This document shows positions 35,981 through 45,547 of a DNA stretch of 64,000 bases, piece by piece (position 1 is the stretch's first letter; each line of letters begins with the position of its first letter). The notes beneath the pieces were generated by a model. That model was given only the letters and a program-made list of their open reading frames with translations. It did no database searches and was not told where the DNA came from. Source of the DNA: Tritonibacter aquimaris (GTDB lineage: Bacteria > Pseudomonadota > Alphaproteobacteria > Rhodobacterales > Rhodobacteraceae); contig NZ_WIXK01000004.1 of the NCBI RefSeq assembly GCF_009617595.1, positions 310,001 through 374,000 of the forward strand. The letters run 5' to 3'. Made by a program: the position numbers and the translations under genes.

Positions 35981-37282
35981 ATGGACGCGCGTCAAATCAT
36001 TGCGGATCTACGCCGAGGGGCGCGCCTGTCGGACGAGGCGCTGCAATGGTTTGCTGCAGGGCTGGCGGACGGGCGTGTAAGTGATGCGCAGGCCGGGGCC
36101 TTTGCGATGGCAGTATGCTGGCGTGGCCTAGATAGGGATGGGCGTGGTGCATTTACGCGCGCGATGCGCGACAGCGGTGATGTGATGCAATGGGATCTGC
36201 CCGGACCGGTGGTGGACAAACATTCCACTGGCGGCGTTGGTGATTGTGTCTCTCTGTTGCTTGCTCCGGCTTTGGCGGCCTGCGGCACCTATGTGCCGAT
36301 GATTTCGGGGCGCGGTCTGGGTCATACCGGCGGCACCTTGGACAAACTAGAGGCCATTCCAGGTGTTACCACATCGGTTTCAGGTGAAAAGCTACAGCAG
36401 ATCGTGGCGGATGTTGGCTGCGCAATCGTGGGGGCCACCGGCAATATCGCCCCGGCTGACAAGCGGCTCTATGCGATCCGTGATGTGACCAGCACGGTAG
36501 AGAGCCTGGATCTGATTACCGCGTCAATTCTTTCGAAAAAGCTGGCTGCTTCGCCCGATGTGTTGGTGCTGGATGTCAAACTTGGCAGTGGCGCGTTTAT
36601 GAAATCGCTGGATGAGGCGCGCCAGCTGGCCCGCAGCCTGACAGAAACCGCAACGGCGGCGGGTTGCAGCTGTCGTGCCTTGATCACCGATATGGATCAA
36701 CCGCTGGTCCCCGCGCTTGGTAATGGGCTTGAGATTGCGATCATAATGGAAGCGCTGCAAGAGGGTAAACACCGGCGGTTGCAACAGCTTACTGCAAGGC
36801 TTGGTGGTGAATTGCTCGAAGGCGTGGGGTGTGCGCCGACGGCCGAAGCAGGCAGCCAAAAAATTGTAGATGCGCTTGCAGATGGAAGTGCCGCGGATCG
36901 TTTTGGCCAGATGGTCTACCAGCTGGGCGGGCCTGCGGATTTTAACGATCAGTGGCGGGCTTACCTGCCCAATGCGCCGATCACCCGCAATGTGCGTGCA
37001 CGCAAGGCGGGCTATATCGCTGCCATCAATGGCGAAGAGTTGGGGCATGCAGTGGTGCATCTTGGCGGCGGGCGACTGCAGGCGCAAGATCAGATCGATC
37101 CTTCGGTCGGGGTGGGGGAATTACTTAGCCTGGGGACATGGTGTGAGGCCGGTGATGTGATCGCGGTGGTACATGCAGCCAGCGCGTCTGCGGCAGATCA
37201 GGCCGAATATGCAATCTTGCGCTCTGTACAGATTGGCCCGGAAAAACCCAGCTGCGGTCCTTTGGTTCTGGAAAGGCATTAA
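35981..37282 (+). CDS. deoA: Thymidine phosphorylase
   Basis: The 433-residue enzyme splits thymidine (and deoxyuridine) with phosphate into base and deoxyribose 1-phosphate. It shows the family signature SGRGLGHTGGTLDKLEAIPG and VDKHSTGGVGDCVSLLLAPA, the phosphate-binding loop. The ATG at 35981 has GGAG 8 bases ahead; a GTG at 35972 overlapping the cdd stop is a less likely start. It precedes deoB by five bases, so cotranslation is likely, and its product deoxyribose 1-phosphate is the DeoB substrate. Confidence 0.96.
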   Translation: MDARQIIADLRRGARLSDEALQWFAAGLADGRVSDAQAGAFAMAVCWRGLDRDGRGAFTRAMRDSGDVMQWDLPGPVVDKHSTGGVGDCVSLLLAPALAACGTYVPMISGRGLGHTGGTLDKLEAIPGVTTSVSGEKLQQIVADVGCAIVGATGNIAPADKRLYAIRDVTSTVESLDLITASILSKKLAASPDVLVLDVKLGSGAFMKSLDEARQLARSLTETATAAGCSCRALITDMDQPLVPALGNGLEIAIIMEALQEGKHRRLQQLTARLGGELLEGVGCAPTAEAGSQKIVDALADGSAADRFGQMVYQLGGPADFNDQWRAYLPNAPITRNVRARKAGYIAAINGEELGHAVVHLGGGRLQAQDQIDPSVGVGELLSLGTWCEAGDVIAVVHAASASAADQAEYAILRSVQIGPEKPSCGPLVLERH

Positions 37283-37287
37283 GCGCA

Positions 37288-38499
37288 ATGGCACGTGCAT
37301 TTTTGGTTGTAATGGATTCCGTGGGCATTGGCGGCGCGCTGGATGCTGGCGCTTTTTTTAATGGTGATTTGCCCGATCTTGGCACCAATACGGTTGCACA
37401 TATTGCCCAGGCCTGTGCGAAAGGGCACGCAAATGAGGGGCGCAGTGGGCCGTTAAAACTGCCAAACTTGGTTGGTTTGGGCCTTGGTGCTGCACTACGT
37501 GCCGCCTCATCCATTCCCGCGCCGGGGCTCGATGGGGGGGCGCATGGTCTTTGGGGGTGTGGCAATGAAGAAAGCGCAGGCAAGGATACCCCAACAGGGC
37601 ATTGGGAGTTGGCCGGTGTACGGGTTCCGTGGCGCTGGCATGTGTTTCCAGATCAAACACCGGCTTTCGATATCGATCTGATGCAGGCGGTTGCGGATCT
37701 GGCTGCAACCAATGGCACATTGGCGAACTGTCACGGCTCTGGCACGGATATGCTTGATCGCTTTGGCGAGGAGCATATGAAAACGGGCTGGCCGATTTGT
37801 TATACCTCTGCTGACAGCGTATTTCAGATTGCCGCGCATGAGGAGCGATTTGGCCTGAAACGATTGCTAGACCTCTGTACCGCGATCGCGCCGCGTTTAC
37901 ATGATCTGCGTGTAGGCCGGGTGATTGCACGCCCCTTTGTAGGCAGTGTAGAGGCGGGATTTCAGCGCACCAACAATCGTCGCGATTATGCGGTTAAGCC
38001 GCCCGCGCCAACATTGTTGGATTGGGTGCAAAGCGCGGGTGGTACTGTGCATGCCATTGGCAAAATTGGTGACATCTTTAGCCAGCAAGGCATTGATACC
38101 GTTGATAAAGGCAGTGATGCCGAACTGATGCAGCATTTGCTGCAACGGGTGGAAACGGCCGCGCCGGGCAGTCTGACCTTTGCCAATTTTGTTGAATTTG
38201 ACAGTCTTTATGGCCATCGACGCGACATAGCCGGATATGCCCGTGCGCTTGAATGGATTGACAACGCGCTTGGTCGACTGCTCAGCGCGTTACAGCCTGA
38301 TGATATTCTGATTGTCACCGCAGATCATGGCAATGATCCAAGCTGGCCCGGAACTGATCACACCCGTGAGCGGGTGCCAATCCTGGTCGCAGGTGCGGGC
38401 ACAGGCCCTATTGGACAGCGGCGTTTTGTGGATGTCGCGGCCAGCATCGCACAGCATCTTAGGGTTGACGCGCCCACAATCGGCAAGAGCTTTTTGTAA
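37288..38499 (+). CDS. deoB: Phosphopentomutase
   Basis: The 403-residue metalloenzyme of the alkaline phosphatase superfamily converts (deoxy)ribose 1-phosphate to the 5-phosphate. The N-terminal metal site is [16 protein letters not shown], the phosphorylated Thr lies in [14 protein letters not shown], and the C-terminal metal ligands are in [20 protein letters not shown]. Its length matches the family. It links deoA products to central metabolism. It is followed by upp after about 60 bases. Confidence 0.96.
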   Translation: MARAFLVVMDSVGIGGALDAGAFFNGDLPDLGTNTVAHIAQACAKGHANEGRSGPLKLPNLVGLGLGAALRAASSIPAPGLDGGAHGLWGCGNEESAGKDTPTGHWELAGVRVPWRWHVFPDQTPAFDIDLMQAVADLAATNGTLANCHGSGTDMLDRFGEEHMKTGWPICYTSADSVFQIAAHEERFGLKRLLDLCTAIAPRLHDLRVGRVIARPFVGSVEAGFQRTNNRRDYAVKPPAPTLLDWVQSAGGTVHAIGKIGDIFSQQGIDTVDKGSDAELMQHLLQRVETAAPGSLTFANFVEFDSLYGHRRDIAGYARALEWIDNALGRLLSALQPDDILIVTADHGNDPSWPGTDHTRERVPILVAGAGTGPIGQRRFVDVAASIAQHLRVDAPTIGKSFL

Positions 38500-38561
38500 A
38501 GACAGACATCATATGCGCCGCATCAAACCTGCGCCATAAACACGAACCGGAGCTGAAACCC

Positions 38562-39194
38562 ATGGAAAACCATCTGACCGTTGTTGATCACCCATTGGTG
38601 CAGCACAAGCTGACTTTGATGCGCGACAAAGCCACATCCACCTCGGAATTTCGTCGCCTGCTGCGCGAAATCACCTTGCTGTTGGCCTATGAAGTGACGC
38701 GCGGGCTGCCGCTGGAAACGCGCGTCACCGAAACCCCAATGGAAAGGATGGACGCGCCCATTCTTGCAGGTAAAAAACTGGCACTGGTTTCGATCTTGCG
38801 CGCAGGCAACGGGATGCTTGATGGGGTGCTGGAGCTGGTACCATCTGCACGGGTGGGGTTTGTTGGGCTTTACCGTGATGAAGAGACGTTGGAGCCCGTT
38901 CAATATTACTTCAAAGCACCAGAGGAACTGCAGGATCGAATGGTTATCGCAGTAGATCCCATGCTTGCCACGGGTAATTCGTCGGTCGCGGCGATTGATC
39001 TTCTGAAACAGGCGGGGGCACGTGATATTCGCTTTCTCTGCCTGTTGGCTGCGCCCGAAGGTGTTGCGCGCATGAAAGAGGCCCATCCGGATGTGTCAAT
39101 TGTGACCGCATCGCTGGATCGTCAGCTCAATGAGAAGGGTTATATTCTGCCCGGGCTCGGCGATGCTGGGGATCGGATGTTTGGCACCCAGTAG
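38562..39194 (+). CDS. upp: Uracil phosphoribosyltransferase
   Basis: The 210-residue enzyme makes UMP from uracil and PRPP. It has the N-terminal [40 protein letters not shown], and the PRPP motif [20 protein letters not shown]; the C-terminal [10 protein letters not shown] closes the uracil site. It completes the pyrimidine salvage operon, in which deaminated and phosphorolysed nucleosides deliver uracil to this enzyme. No clear terminator was found after it. Confidence 0.96.
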   Translation: MENHLTVVDHPLVQHKLTLMRDKATSTSEFRRLLREITLLLAYEVTRGLPLETRVTETPMERMDAPILAGKKLALVSILRAGNGMLDGVLELVPSARVGFVGLYRDEETLEPVQYYFKAPEELQDRMVIAVDPMLATGNSSVAAIDLLKQAGARDIRFLCLLAAPEGVARMKEAHPDVSIVTASLDRQLNEKGYILPGLGDAGDRMFGTQ

Positions 39195-39317
39195 GGCGTG
39201 TCAGACGATTGCTAGCCTGCGGTTAAATGGCCATAATCTCGCCATAAAGCGGTTAACCACGCTTTACTCAGATTCGCTTTTCAGGCATTCTGTGCCCATA
39301 TTTAGTGGGGCACAGGC

Positions 39318-40607
39318 ATGAAACTAACAAGAATTATTGCTCTCGCCATAATTGCAGGCTCCCTGAGCAGTCAGAGCGGATTTGCACAATCCTCGCGCGG
39401 CGCGAGCGCACCGGCCGAGGTGCCGCCCGCGTCCTTTAAGGGGCGGCAATATGTTGACAGTCGTGGTTGTGTTTACATCCGCGCAGGTATTGATGGCGCG
39501 GTAAACTGGGTGCCACGGGTTGAACGCAACCGCCGCCAGATCTGCGGGTTTGAGCCAACAAATATTGCAGGCTCTGCTGCGCCTGTTCGACGCGCCACTG
39601 CAAGCGCGGGGCCTGAATTGATTACCTTGCCGAGTGCGGATCAGCCTTCTGCGCAAACAGCGGCCCAACCTGCTGCTCAAACCCCTGTTAAAACGCCGGT
39701 GAATACACAGGCTGCTGTTGTCAGCCGCCAAAAACCACGACGTGTTGCGCCTGCACCGGTGGTGAGAACCACCGCAAAACCTGCGCCTGTACGTGTGGAA
39801 CGCCAGCCGGTGCGGCGCGCAGTGCCTGTGGTTGTCACGCCTGATCCGCAGCCAGCCCCGATTGGGCCGGGCGGATGCCGCGGGCTTTCTGACATCAGCC
39901 GACAGTATACCAATCAGACCGATGTGCGCTGCGGCCCTCAGGTGGAATCGCCAGTGACCTATGGTCAGCGCTCTTCGTTGCAATTGGCGCCGAACACGCG
40001 GGTTCTGCCTGCGCATCTTCATACCGCGCGCCAGCAGGCCGCTGATGTGGAAGTGCCCGAAGGCTATCGCGTGGTTTGGCAAGATGGGCGGCTTAATCCG
40101 CGCCGCGCAGAACAGGCGCTGTATCCCGGTGGGTTTGCCTCAGACGGGCAGCCACCCGTTGGCTATGTTGCAACGCCAGATTCGATTGAACGCCATAACC
40201 CCCAACGTGCTGTGGGCACTGCAACCGGAGCAAGCACGATGGCCCAAGTCTGGAATAGCGATCTGCCGCGCAGCTTAAAACCTGTTGTGGCCGAACCCGT
40301 CATCACCGTGAAAAACCGGTATCAAACCCAGCCGCAACATTTGGGTTTCCTCTCTGCTGAGGCAAGCGCGGCGTTGGATCAACCGAGCCGCTACATTCGC
40401 GCGGGTGTTTTTGAAACCGATGCGGCGGCGGCCTCTGCCAAAGCCAGGCTGCAGGCACGCGGACTGAAGGTGCGGATGGGGCGCGTCACACGCAAAGGCC
40501 AGGCCTATCCGGTGGTTCTTGTGGGGCCATTTGCCGGAAATGACGCAGATAAAGCACTGCAGCACGTGCGCGCGGCTGGTTTTTCCCGCGCCCGTCTGAG
40601 CAAATGA
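39318..40607 (+). CDS. SPOR-domain protein, probably exported
   Basis: The 429-residue protein begins with a signal peptide (IIALAIIAGSLSSQSGFAQ). Next come a short conserved region with two cysteines (RQYVDSRGCVYIRAGIDGAV, RRQICGF), a long Pro/Ala/Thr/Arg-rich linker (about 90-190), and a second Cys pair (GPGGCRGLSDISRQY, DVRCGPQV). The C-terminal SPOR domain (about 350-425, RYIRAGVFETDAAAASAKAR, YPVVLVGPFAG) binds denuded septal glycan in known members. Location is expected to be periplasmic or outer-membrane associated. It resembles Rhodobacterales proteins of unknown detailed role. Confidence 0.85.
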   Translation: MKLTRIIALAIIAGSLSSQSGFAQSSRGASAPAEVPPASFKGRQYVDSRGCVYIRAGIDGAVNWVPRVERNRRQICGFEPTNIAGSAAPVRRATASAGPELITLPSADQPSAQTAAQPAAQTPVKTPVNTQAAVVSRQKPRRVAPAPVVRTTAKPAPVRVERQPVRRAVPVVVTPDPQPAPIGPGGCRGLSDISRQYTNQTDVRCGPQVESPVTYGQRSSLQLAPNTRVLPAHLHTARQQAADVEVPEGYRVVWQDGRLNPRRAEQALYPGGFASDGQPPVGYVATPDSIERHNPQRAVGTATGASTMAQVWNSDLPRSLKPVVAEPVITVKNRYQTQPQHLGFLSAEASAALDQPSRYIRAGVFETDAAAASAKARLQARGLKVRMGRVTRKGQAYPVVLVGPFAGNDADKALQHVRAAGFSRARLSK

Positions 40608-40612
40608 TTGTT

Positions 40613-40642
40613 CTACGCCGCTCTGAAATTGGGGCGGCGTAG
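40613..40642. terminator. Shared stem-loop between convergent genes
   Basis: CTACGCCGC and GCGGCGTAG form a perfect 9-bp stem with a 12-base loop in the 37-base gap between the SPOR gene and the convergent pseudo-M48 gene. No T tract is present, so simple rho-independent termination is uncertain. Confidence 0.5.
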
Positions 40643-40644
40643 CT

Positions 40645-41661
40645 TCAGCTGCAGATGTTTTGCAGCTGCACCCATTGCTGATCGTTTAACAAAGGCTCCA
40701 CTTCCCGGTTCGCCAGCGGATCTGCCTCAATCAGCCCCAATGTTGTTTCCCCAGTAATATCAAGCGCATAGGCATAGGGTGACGATGGCAATGCGGATTG
40801 CGTGAATTCGGCCAGTATAGCCGCTTCGCTCAGCTCAGGGCGTGGTTCCGTCAGGGCGTATTCGGCGTAGGCATCCAGCGTTTCGCGGCGCAGCTCGCCA
40901 GTGGTCAGCAGGTGAAATGCGGCAGGCAGCCCGCCAACAGACAGCAATGACATCAAAGGATCTTCAGCCTTTGCACGGCCGCGTTCTACCAAAATCGCCC
41001 CGGCCGCAATTGCGGGATCCTCATAATCTTCAAAAAAGCTGCTGTTTAACAGATAGATGCCGCCGGGCAGGGCAAGGCTGGTGGCAACGCCTTCGCGCAG
41101 GACAATGATCTTGCGTACATCGGTGCGGTGCGCGAGGCGATCCAGCAACGGCAATGTCGCGGGTGAAATACAGGCCTGACCAGACAGGCGCTCGATCCGG
41201 CCCAAAAGCGCCTGCCCAATGGCTTTGCGGTTGATGTCAGACACAACAGAAAGCGCGTGGCGCTGCAGCGCATTGGGCAGCCATGTCACCGCGAGTGTAC
41301 CAAGCACGGCAATCACACCCAGCCCACCAAACAGGCGCAACCGGCCGGGGCGTGGGCGGGCGCGTTCAATCGCTGCGTGCACCTTTTCGATCGCCTCAAG
41401 CATGGTGGTTTCACCGGCGTCGATTTCAAGCGTCTCGTCTGCATCGCTTGCGGGGCTGAACAGGGCAGGGAGCTGGCCCGGGTTCTGACGCACAAGCGCA
41501 GCCAAAGACCAATGTGCCAACGGGCGGTCCTGTAGATCGGTGATGGTCAGCGTTGCCTCACCAACGGATACAATCACATCGCGGCGTTGCGCATCGGCAG
41601 TGGCACGCCAGACCCCGGCAGCTTCGAGCCGCTGAAATTTTTTGAGTGCTGTTAAGGCCAT
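40645..41661 (-). CDS. Membrane protein with degenerate M48-peptidase-like domain
   Basis: The 338-residue protein is not a known family by name. An N-terminal cytoplasmic part (about 1-95) looks like a small beta domain (ADAQRRDVIVSVGEATLTIT) and is followed by a basic stretch and one transmembrane helix (about 108-128, FGGLGVIAVLGTLAVTWLPN). The C-terminal part reads TSLALPGGIYLLNSSFFEDY, then DPAIAAGAILVERGRAKAED. This aligns by eye with the M48 pattern NAFALPGG...LAGVLAHEIGH, but the zinc histidines are missing (ILVERGR instead of HEIGH). It may be a pseudo-enzyme. The ATG at 41661 is chosen since the longer frame upstream is antisense to the sulfotransferase. Confidence 0.65.
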   Translation of the reverse strand: MALTALKKFQRLEAAGVWRATADAQRRDVIVSVGEATLTITDLQDRPLAHWSLAALVRQNPGQLPALFSPASDADETLEIDAGETTMLEAIEKVHAAIERARPRPGRLRLFGGLGVIAVLGTLAVTWLPNALQRHALSVVSDINRKAIGQALLGRIERLSGQACISPATLPLLDRLAHRTDVRKIIVLREGVATSLALPGGIYLLNSSFFEDYEDPAIAAGAILVERGRAKAEDPLMSLLSVGGLPAAFHLLTTGELRRETLDAYAEYALTEPRPELSEAAILAEFTQSALPSSPYAYALDITGETTLGLIEADPLANREVEPLLNDQQWVQLQNICS

Positions 41662-41791
41662 GCTGCGCTGCTCAAGGATTATAGTTGTTTGACAAAACCC
41701 TAACACAGCTGCAAATGCCGCCGCAAATGGCTTTGCACTGCAGGATGGGTTGTAACTGGTGTTTATCGCGCCTGTGGCATAGCGTGCCCCC

Positions 41792-42460
41792 ATGATCTTG
41801 TCGCGCGGCCGCTCATATCTGTTTATCCATATTCCCAAGACGGGTGGCACGGCATTGGCGCTGGCGCTTGAAGCGCGGGCAATGGCAGATGACATGATGC
41901 TGGGCGACACGCCCAAGGCGATGAAGCGCCGTCGCAGATTGCGTGATGTGAAAACACGCGGACGGCTGTGGAAACATTCAACCCTTGCGGATCTGGAAGG
42001 GCTGCTGCCAGCAGATGAAATGCGCGCCTTGTTTACCTTTACATTGGTGCGCAACCCCTGGGATCGGATGGTCAGCTATTACAATTGGCTTCAATCGCAA
42101 AGCTTTGATCATCCCGCGGTCGGGCTCGCGCAGCGGCACAGTTTCGCCAGTTTCCTACAGCAGCCGCTGGTGCAGGCATCCTTTCGCGCCTCCCCAGCGC
42201 CGAGCTATGTGACAGCGTCAGATGGCGAAGAACGCTGTGATCTTTTTATTCGACTGGAACATTTCAAGCAGGACGCAGCACCGCTGTTTTCACATCTTGG
42301 CTTTGACCTAAAATTACCGCGTGCAAATCAAAGCGACAGGGCGCGCGACTGGCGGCCGTATTATACGGATGACGCCGCCGAATGTGTTCAAAACCTTTGC
42401 CGGGTAGAAATTGAACGATTTGAATACTCTTTTAACGATTTGCCCTTAACACAGTTGTAG
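41792..42460 (+). CDS. Sulfotransferase family protein
   Basis: The 222-residue protein carries the PAPS-binding motifs of sulfotransferases: FIHIPKTGGTALALALEARA (5'-phosphosulfate loop, about 10-30) and FTLVRNPWDRMVSYYNWL (3'-phosphate-binding Arg and Ser, about 85-105). The DLFIRLEHFKQDAAPLFSHL segment is also usual. This resembles the small Sulfotransfer_2 proteins common in Rhodobacterales, which may sulfate polysaccharides or other surface molecules; the acceptor is unknown. It lies directly upstream of a Hint-domain gene with a 59-base gap, so the two may be cotranscribed. Confidence 0.88.
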   Translation: MILSRGRSYLFIHIPKTGGTALALALEARAMADDMMLGDTPKAMKRRRRLRDVKTRGRLWKHSTLADLEGLLPADEMRALFTFTLVRNPWDRMVSYYNWLQSQSFDHPAVGLAQRHSFASFLQQPLVQASFRASPAPSYVTASDGEERCDLFIRLEHFKQDAAPLFSHLGFDLKLPRANQSDRARDWRPYYTDDAAECVQNLCRVEIERFEYSFNDLPLTQL

Positions 42461-42519
42461 GACTTTTGGCGCGCACCCGATGTGCAGGCCAAAACACCCG
42501 CAAGATTGATGAGGGCAAG

Positions 42520-43206
42520 ATGCTGGATTGGTTGTTCAAACGAATGGATGGCGCGCTGGGAGACCGGCTTTCAGGCAACGCGCGTCTGGTCAATACAGGC
42601 ACGGGTGGGTTGCTGGCTGGCACGCATGTGGCGTCAAACCTTGGCTGGCGCCCCGTCGAAGCACTGGCGGTCGGCGATCAGGTCCTTACTTTTGATCATG
42701 GTATGCAGGTGATCACCGGGCTGCAGCGTGACACGCTGGTTGCGGGTTCGGGCGCGGTGACAGCATTGCGCGCGCCTGTCTATATTCCTGCGGATGCGCT
42801 TTTTAATCGTGCGCCCATGTGGGTGATGCCGGATCAGGGTGTCTTGATCGAAAGTGATCTGCTTGAACAGCAATTTGGTGATCCGTTTGCGATTGTTCCA
42901 GCCTGCACGCTTGATGGCTATCGTGGTATTGAACGTGTGCGCCCCGGCGCACGAATGGAGCTGATCCGGCCACAGTTTTCCGGCGATGAAGTAATCTATG
43001 CCGAGGCAGGCGCAATGGCGTATTGCCCGGCTGAAATTGATCTTTTGGATTATTGCGAAGCAGCGCAACAAGGGCTGTATCGGGTGCTTTCGGCGTCAGA
43101 CGCACGCACCGTGATCGTTGATATGATCTCCCAAGAAGAAAACCCGCACGCAGATCTGCCCTTTATGACGCCGGACGCGCCGGGCACACACCCGGATCTG
43201 CGATGA
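42520..43206 (+). CDS. Hint-domain protein lacking the cysteine nucleophile
   Basis: The 228-residue protein is a stand-alone Hint-type protein: GGLLAGTHVASNLGWRPVEA, LAVGDQVLTFDHGMQVITGL, PMWVMPDQGVLIESDLLEQQ and YAEAGAMAYCPAEIDLLD. In the active form, as in the RTX-Hint protein at 5248-7311, the first line reads CFAAGTKI; here the Cys is replaced by Leu (GLLAGTHV) and the VSPQHRIL block becomes VMPDQGVLI, losing His. Self-cleavage is therefore unlikely. GAGGG precedes the ATG at 42520. The role is unknown; an autotransport-independent structural or binding role is possible. Confidence 0.75.
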   Translation: MLDWLFKRMDGALGDRLSGNARLVNTGTGGLLAGTHVASNLGWRPVEALAVGDQVLTFDHGMQVITGLQRDTLVAGSGAVTALRAPVYIPADALFNRAPMWVMPDQGVLIESDLLEQQFGDPFAIVPACTLDGYRGIERVRPGARMELIRPQFSGDEVIYAEAGAMAYCPAEIDLLDYCEAAQQGLYRVLSASDARTVIVDMISQEENPHADLPFMTPDAPGTHPDLR

Positions 43207-43269
43207 TGTAATTTCAAGTCGGCGGCACAGCCGACATTAGGCAAGACCGAGCAGTCTTTGGCCCAATAT

Positions 43270-43314
43270 GCAGCAGCCTAGCGGTAGAAAAACCAACGCT
43301 AAGCTGCTGCTTTT
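43270..43314 (+). terminator. Likely terminator after the Hint gene
   Basis: GCAGCAGC-C-TAGCG pairs with CGCTA-A-GCTGCTGC (13 pairs with an A.C bulge pair) around a 13-base loop, followed by TTTTA. It lies 64 bases after the Hint stop, in the convergent gap before fadJ. Confidence 0.65.
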
Positions 43315-43348
43315 ATGCGTAGATATGGCGCGCAGTTGCCGCAGTTGC

Positions 43349-45547
43349 TCAGGCAGATTTCTTTTCCGGGTCAAAACGGCGATAGAAACTCTGCCCCTTC
43401 GCGGCCATATCGCGCAAAAGATCCGGGCAGCTAAACCGCTCGCCATAGGTTTCAGACAGCTGATCGCAGCGCGCCGCCGCATAAGGCGTGCCGATGATAT
43501 CAAGCCAGGAAAGCGGCCCGCCCGACCAAGGGGCAAAACCCCAGCCAAGGATTGCGCCTACGTCGCCTTCGCGAATGTCCATCAGCACATTTTCCTCAAG
43601 CGCCCGCACAGCTTCGAGCACTTGTGCAAACATCAGCCGCTCTTGCACTTCGATCAGATCGGGTTGTGCGGTTGCTGGTGGGTATTGATCAGAAAGCCCT
43701 TTCCAATACTCCACGCGCTTGCCTTTGGCGTCATAGTCAAAGAAACCCTTGCCCGCTTTGCGCCCCAGACGTCCCTGTTCTTCCATCCAGAAGATCAGAT
43801 CATCCGCTGGGCTGTCTGGGTAGGCGTCGCCCATCGCAGCCTTGGTTGCGCGGGCGATCTTTGCACCCAGATCAATGGATGTCTCATCCGTCAGTTGCAG
43901 CGGACCCACCGGAAAGCCAAGCTGGCGCGCCGCATTGTCGATCAGCGCCGGGGATACCCCTTCGGTGATCATCCGCAGCCCTTCGTTGAGGTAAGGCAGG
44001 ATACAGCGGTTTGCGTAGAAAAACCGCGCATCATTCACCACAATCGGTGTCTTGCGGATCTGGCGCACATAATCCAGCGCCTTCGCCACCGCGCGTGCAC
44101 CGGTGTCTTTGCCTTTGATGATCTCCACCAAAAGCATTTTTTCAACCGGCGAGAAGAAGTGAATGCCAATGAACTGATCTGCGCGCGCCGAGGCTTTTGC
44201 AAGTTCAGAGATTGGCAGGGTTGAAGTGTTGGAGGCAAAAATGCAGTCCTCCGGGATGATCGCCTCAACCTTTTGGGTCATCTCTGCCTTGACCTTGGGG
44301 TCTTCAAACACTGCCTCAATGATCAGATCGCAGCCTTTAAGTGCGTTCAGATCCGCTGTTGCGCTGATCTGCGCAAGCATAGCCTCTTTTTGTTCCGGCG
44401 TGGTTTTGCCGCGTTTGATGCCTTTGTCAGCGTAATCCGCTGCATAAGATTTGCCCCGGTCGGCAGCGTCCTGATCTCGGTCGATCAACACGACCTCAAT
44501 ACCCGCCTGGGCCGAGACCAACGCAATGCCCGCTCCCATCATGCCCGCGCCCAGAACGCCAATTTTCTTGACGTTTTGATCGGCAATATCGCTGGGGCGT
44601 ACTGCACCTTTTTCCAGCGCCTGTTTGTTCAAAAACAGCGAACGGATCATCGCCGAAGAAGATGGGTTCATCAAAATATGGGTGAACCAGCGTGCCTCAA
44701 TCTTGAGGGCGGTGTCGAAATCAACCAGGGCACCCTCATAGATGGCTGACAGCAGCGCTTTGGCGGCGGGGAATGCTCCTTGCGTCTGCGCGTTCACCAT
44801 GGCTGAGGCGCCAACAAAATTCATGAAGCCTGCCGGTTGATACGGCGCGCCACCGGGCAATTTGAACCCTTTGGCATCCCAGGGTTTTACGATGTCGGCG
44901 GCGCTGGCATTCAGCACCCAGTCTTTTGCGGCGGCCAGCGGATCATCAGCGAGCGCATCCACAAGGCTTGCACCTTTGGCTTTCTTTGGCTCCATCATCT
45001 TGCCTTCAAGCAAGACTGGCGCCGAGGCCACGGCCCCAACCATCCGCACATAACGCGTGGTGCCGCCACAGCCCGGGAAGAGACCAACCATGATTTCCGG
45101 CAGACCGATTTTGGCCTTTGGGTTTGTGGTCATCACCCGGTGATGACAGGCGAGCGCGATTTCCGTGCCAATGCCCGCACAGGTGCCATTGATCGCCACT
45201 GCGACCGGCTTGCCACCTTTGTTGGTTTTCGGCTCCATCCCGGCGCGTTCCAATTTGCGCAGGATACGGTGGCCTTCCATGGTGAAATCAAACAGGCCTT
45301 GTGCTGGGGTGTCACCAGACTCTTCGCGGATCGAGGCCAAAACATTCAGATCCATGCCCCCGGCAAAGTCTTTTTTTCCAGATGTAAGCACGAGGCCTTT
45401 GACCGCGTCATCCGAAAGGGCCTGATCAATAAATCCCTCAACCAGCTCCAGCGCTTCGCGGGTGAGCACGTTCATTGATTTTCCGGGTGCATCCCAAGTG
45501 ATAACCGCAACACCATCACCATCGATGTCATAGGTAAAATCGCTCAT
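43349..45547 (-). CDS. fadJ: Fatty-acid oxidation complex alpha subunit (enoyl-CoA hydratase/3-hydroxyacyl-CoA dehydrogenase)
   Basis: The 732-residue bifunctional enzyme has an N-terminal crotonase domain (about 1-300): FAGGMDLNVLASI, NGTCAGIGTEIALACHHRVM, GLPEIMVGLFPGCGGTTRYV with both catalytic acids plausible. The dehydrogenase part (about 320-700) opens with VLGAGMMGAGIALVSAQAGI (NAD fold), then IFASNTSTLPISELAK, FIGIHFFSPVEKMLLVEIIK (catalytic His) and a second 3HCDH half. It overlaps the cupin stop by four bases (ATGA). Together with the thiolase it forms the beta-oxidation core. Chain-length preference is unknown; the FadB/FadJ choice is not resolved. Confidence 0.95.
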   Translation of the reverse strand: MSDFTYDIDGDGVAVITWDAPGKSMNVLTREALELVEGFIDQALSDDAVKGLVLTSGKKDFAGGMDLNVLASIREESGDTPAQGLFDFTMEGHRILRKLERAGMEPKTNKGGKPVAVAINGTCAGIGTEIALACHHRVMTTNPKAKIGLPEIMVGLFPGCGGTTRYVRMVGAVASAPVLLEGKMMEPKKAKGASLVDALADDPLAAAKDWVLNASAADIVKPWDAKGFKLPGGAPYQPAGFMNFVGASAMVNAQTQGAFPAAKALLSAIYEGALVDFDTALKIEARWFTHILMNPSSSAMIRSLFLNKQALEKGAVRPSDIADQNVKKIGVLGAGMMGAGIALVSAQAGIEVVLIDRDQDAADRGKSYAADYADKGIKRGKTTPEQKEAMLAQISATADLNALKGCDLIIEAVFEDPKVKAEMTQKVEAIIPEDCIFASNTSTLPISELAKASARADQFIGIHFFSPVEKMLLVEIIKGKDTGARAVAKALDYVRQIRKTPIVVNDARFFYANRCILPYLNEGLRMITEGVSPALIDNAARQLGFPVGPLQLTDETSIDLGAKIARATKAAMGDAYPDSPADDLIFWMEEQGRLGRKAGKGFFDYDAKGKRVEYWKGLSDQYPPATAQPDLIEVQERLMFAQVLEAVRALEENVLMDIREGDVGAILGWGFAPWSGGPLSWLDIIGTPYAAARCDQLSETYGERFSCPDLLRDMAAKGQSFYRRFDPEKKSA

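Noticed and set aside
39220-39275. TTAA-type half-sites upstream of the SPOR gene, possibly CtrA
   Set aside because: Spacing does not give a clear TTAA-N7-TTAA site.
43218-43235. GTCGGC/GCCGAC hairpin after the Hint gene
   Set aside because: Short stem without T tract; the stronger stem at 43270-43314 is the better terminator.
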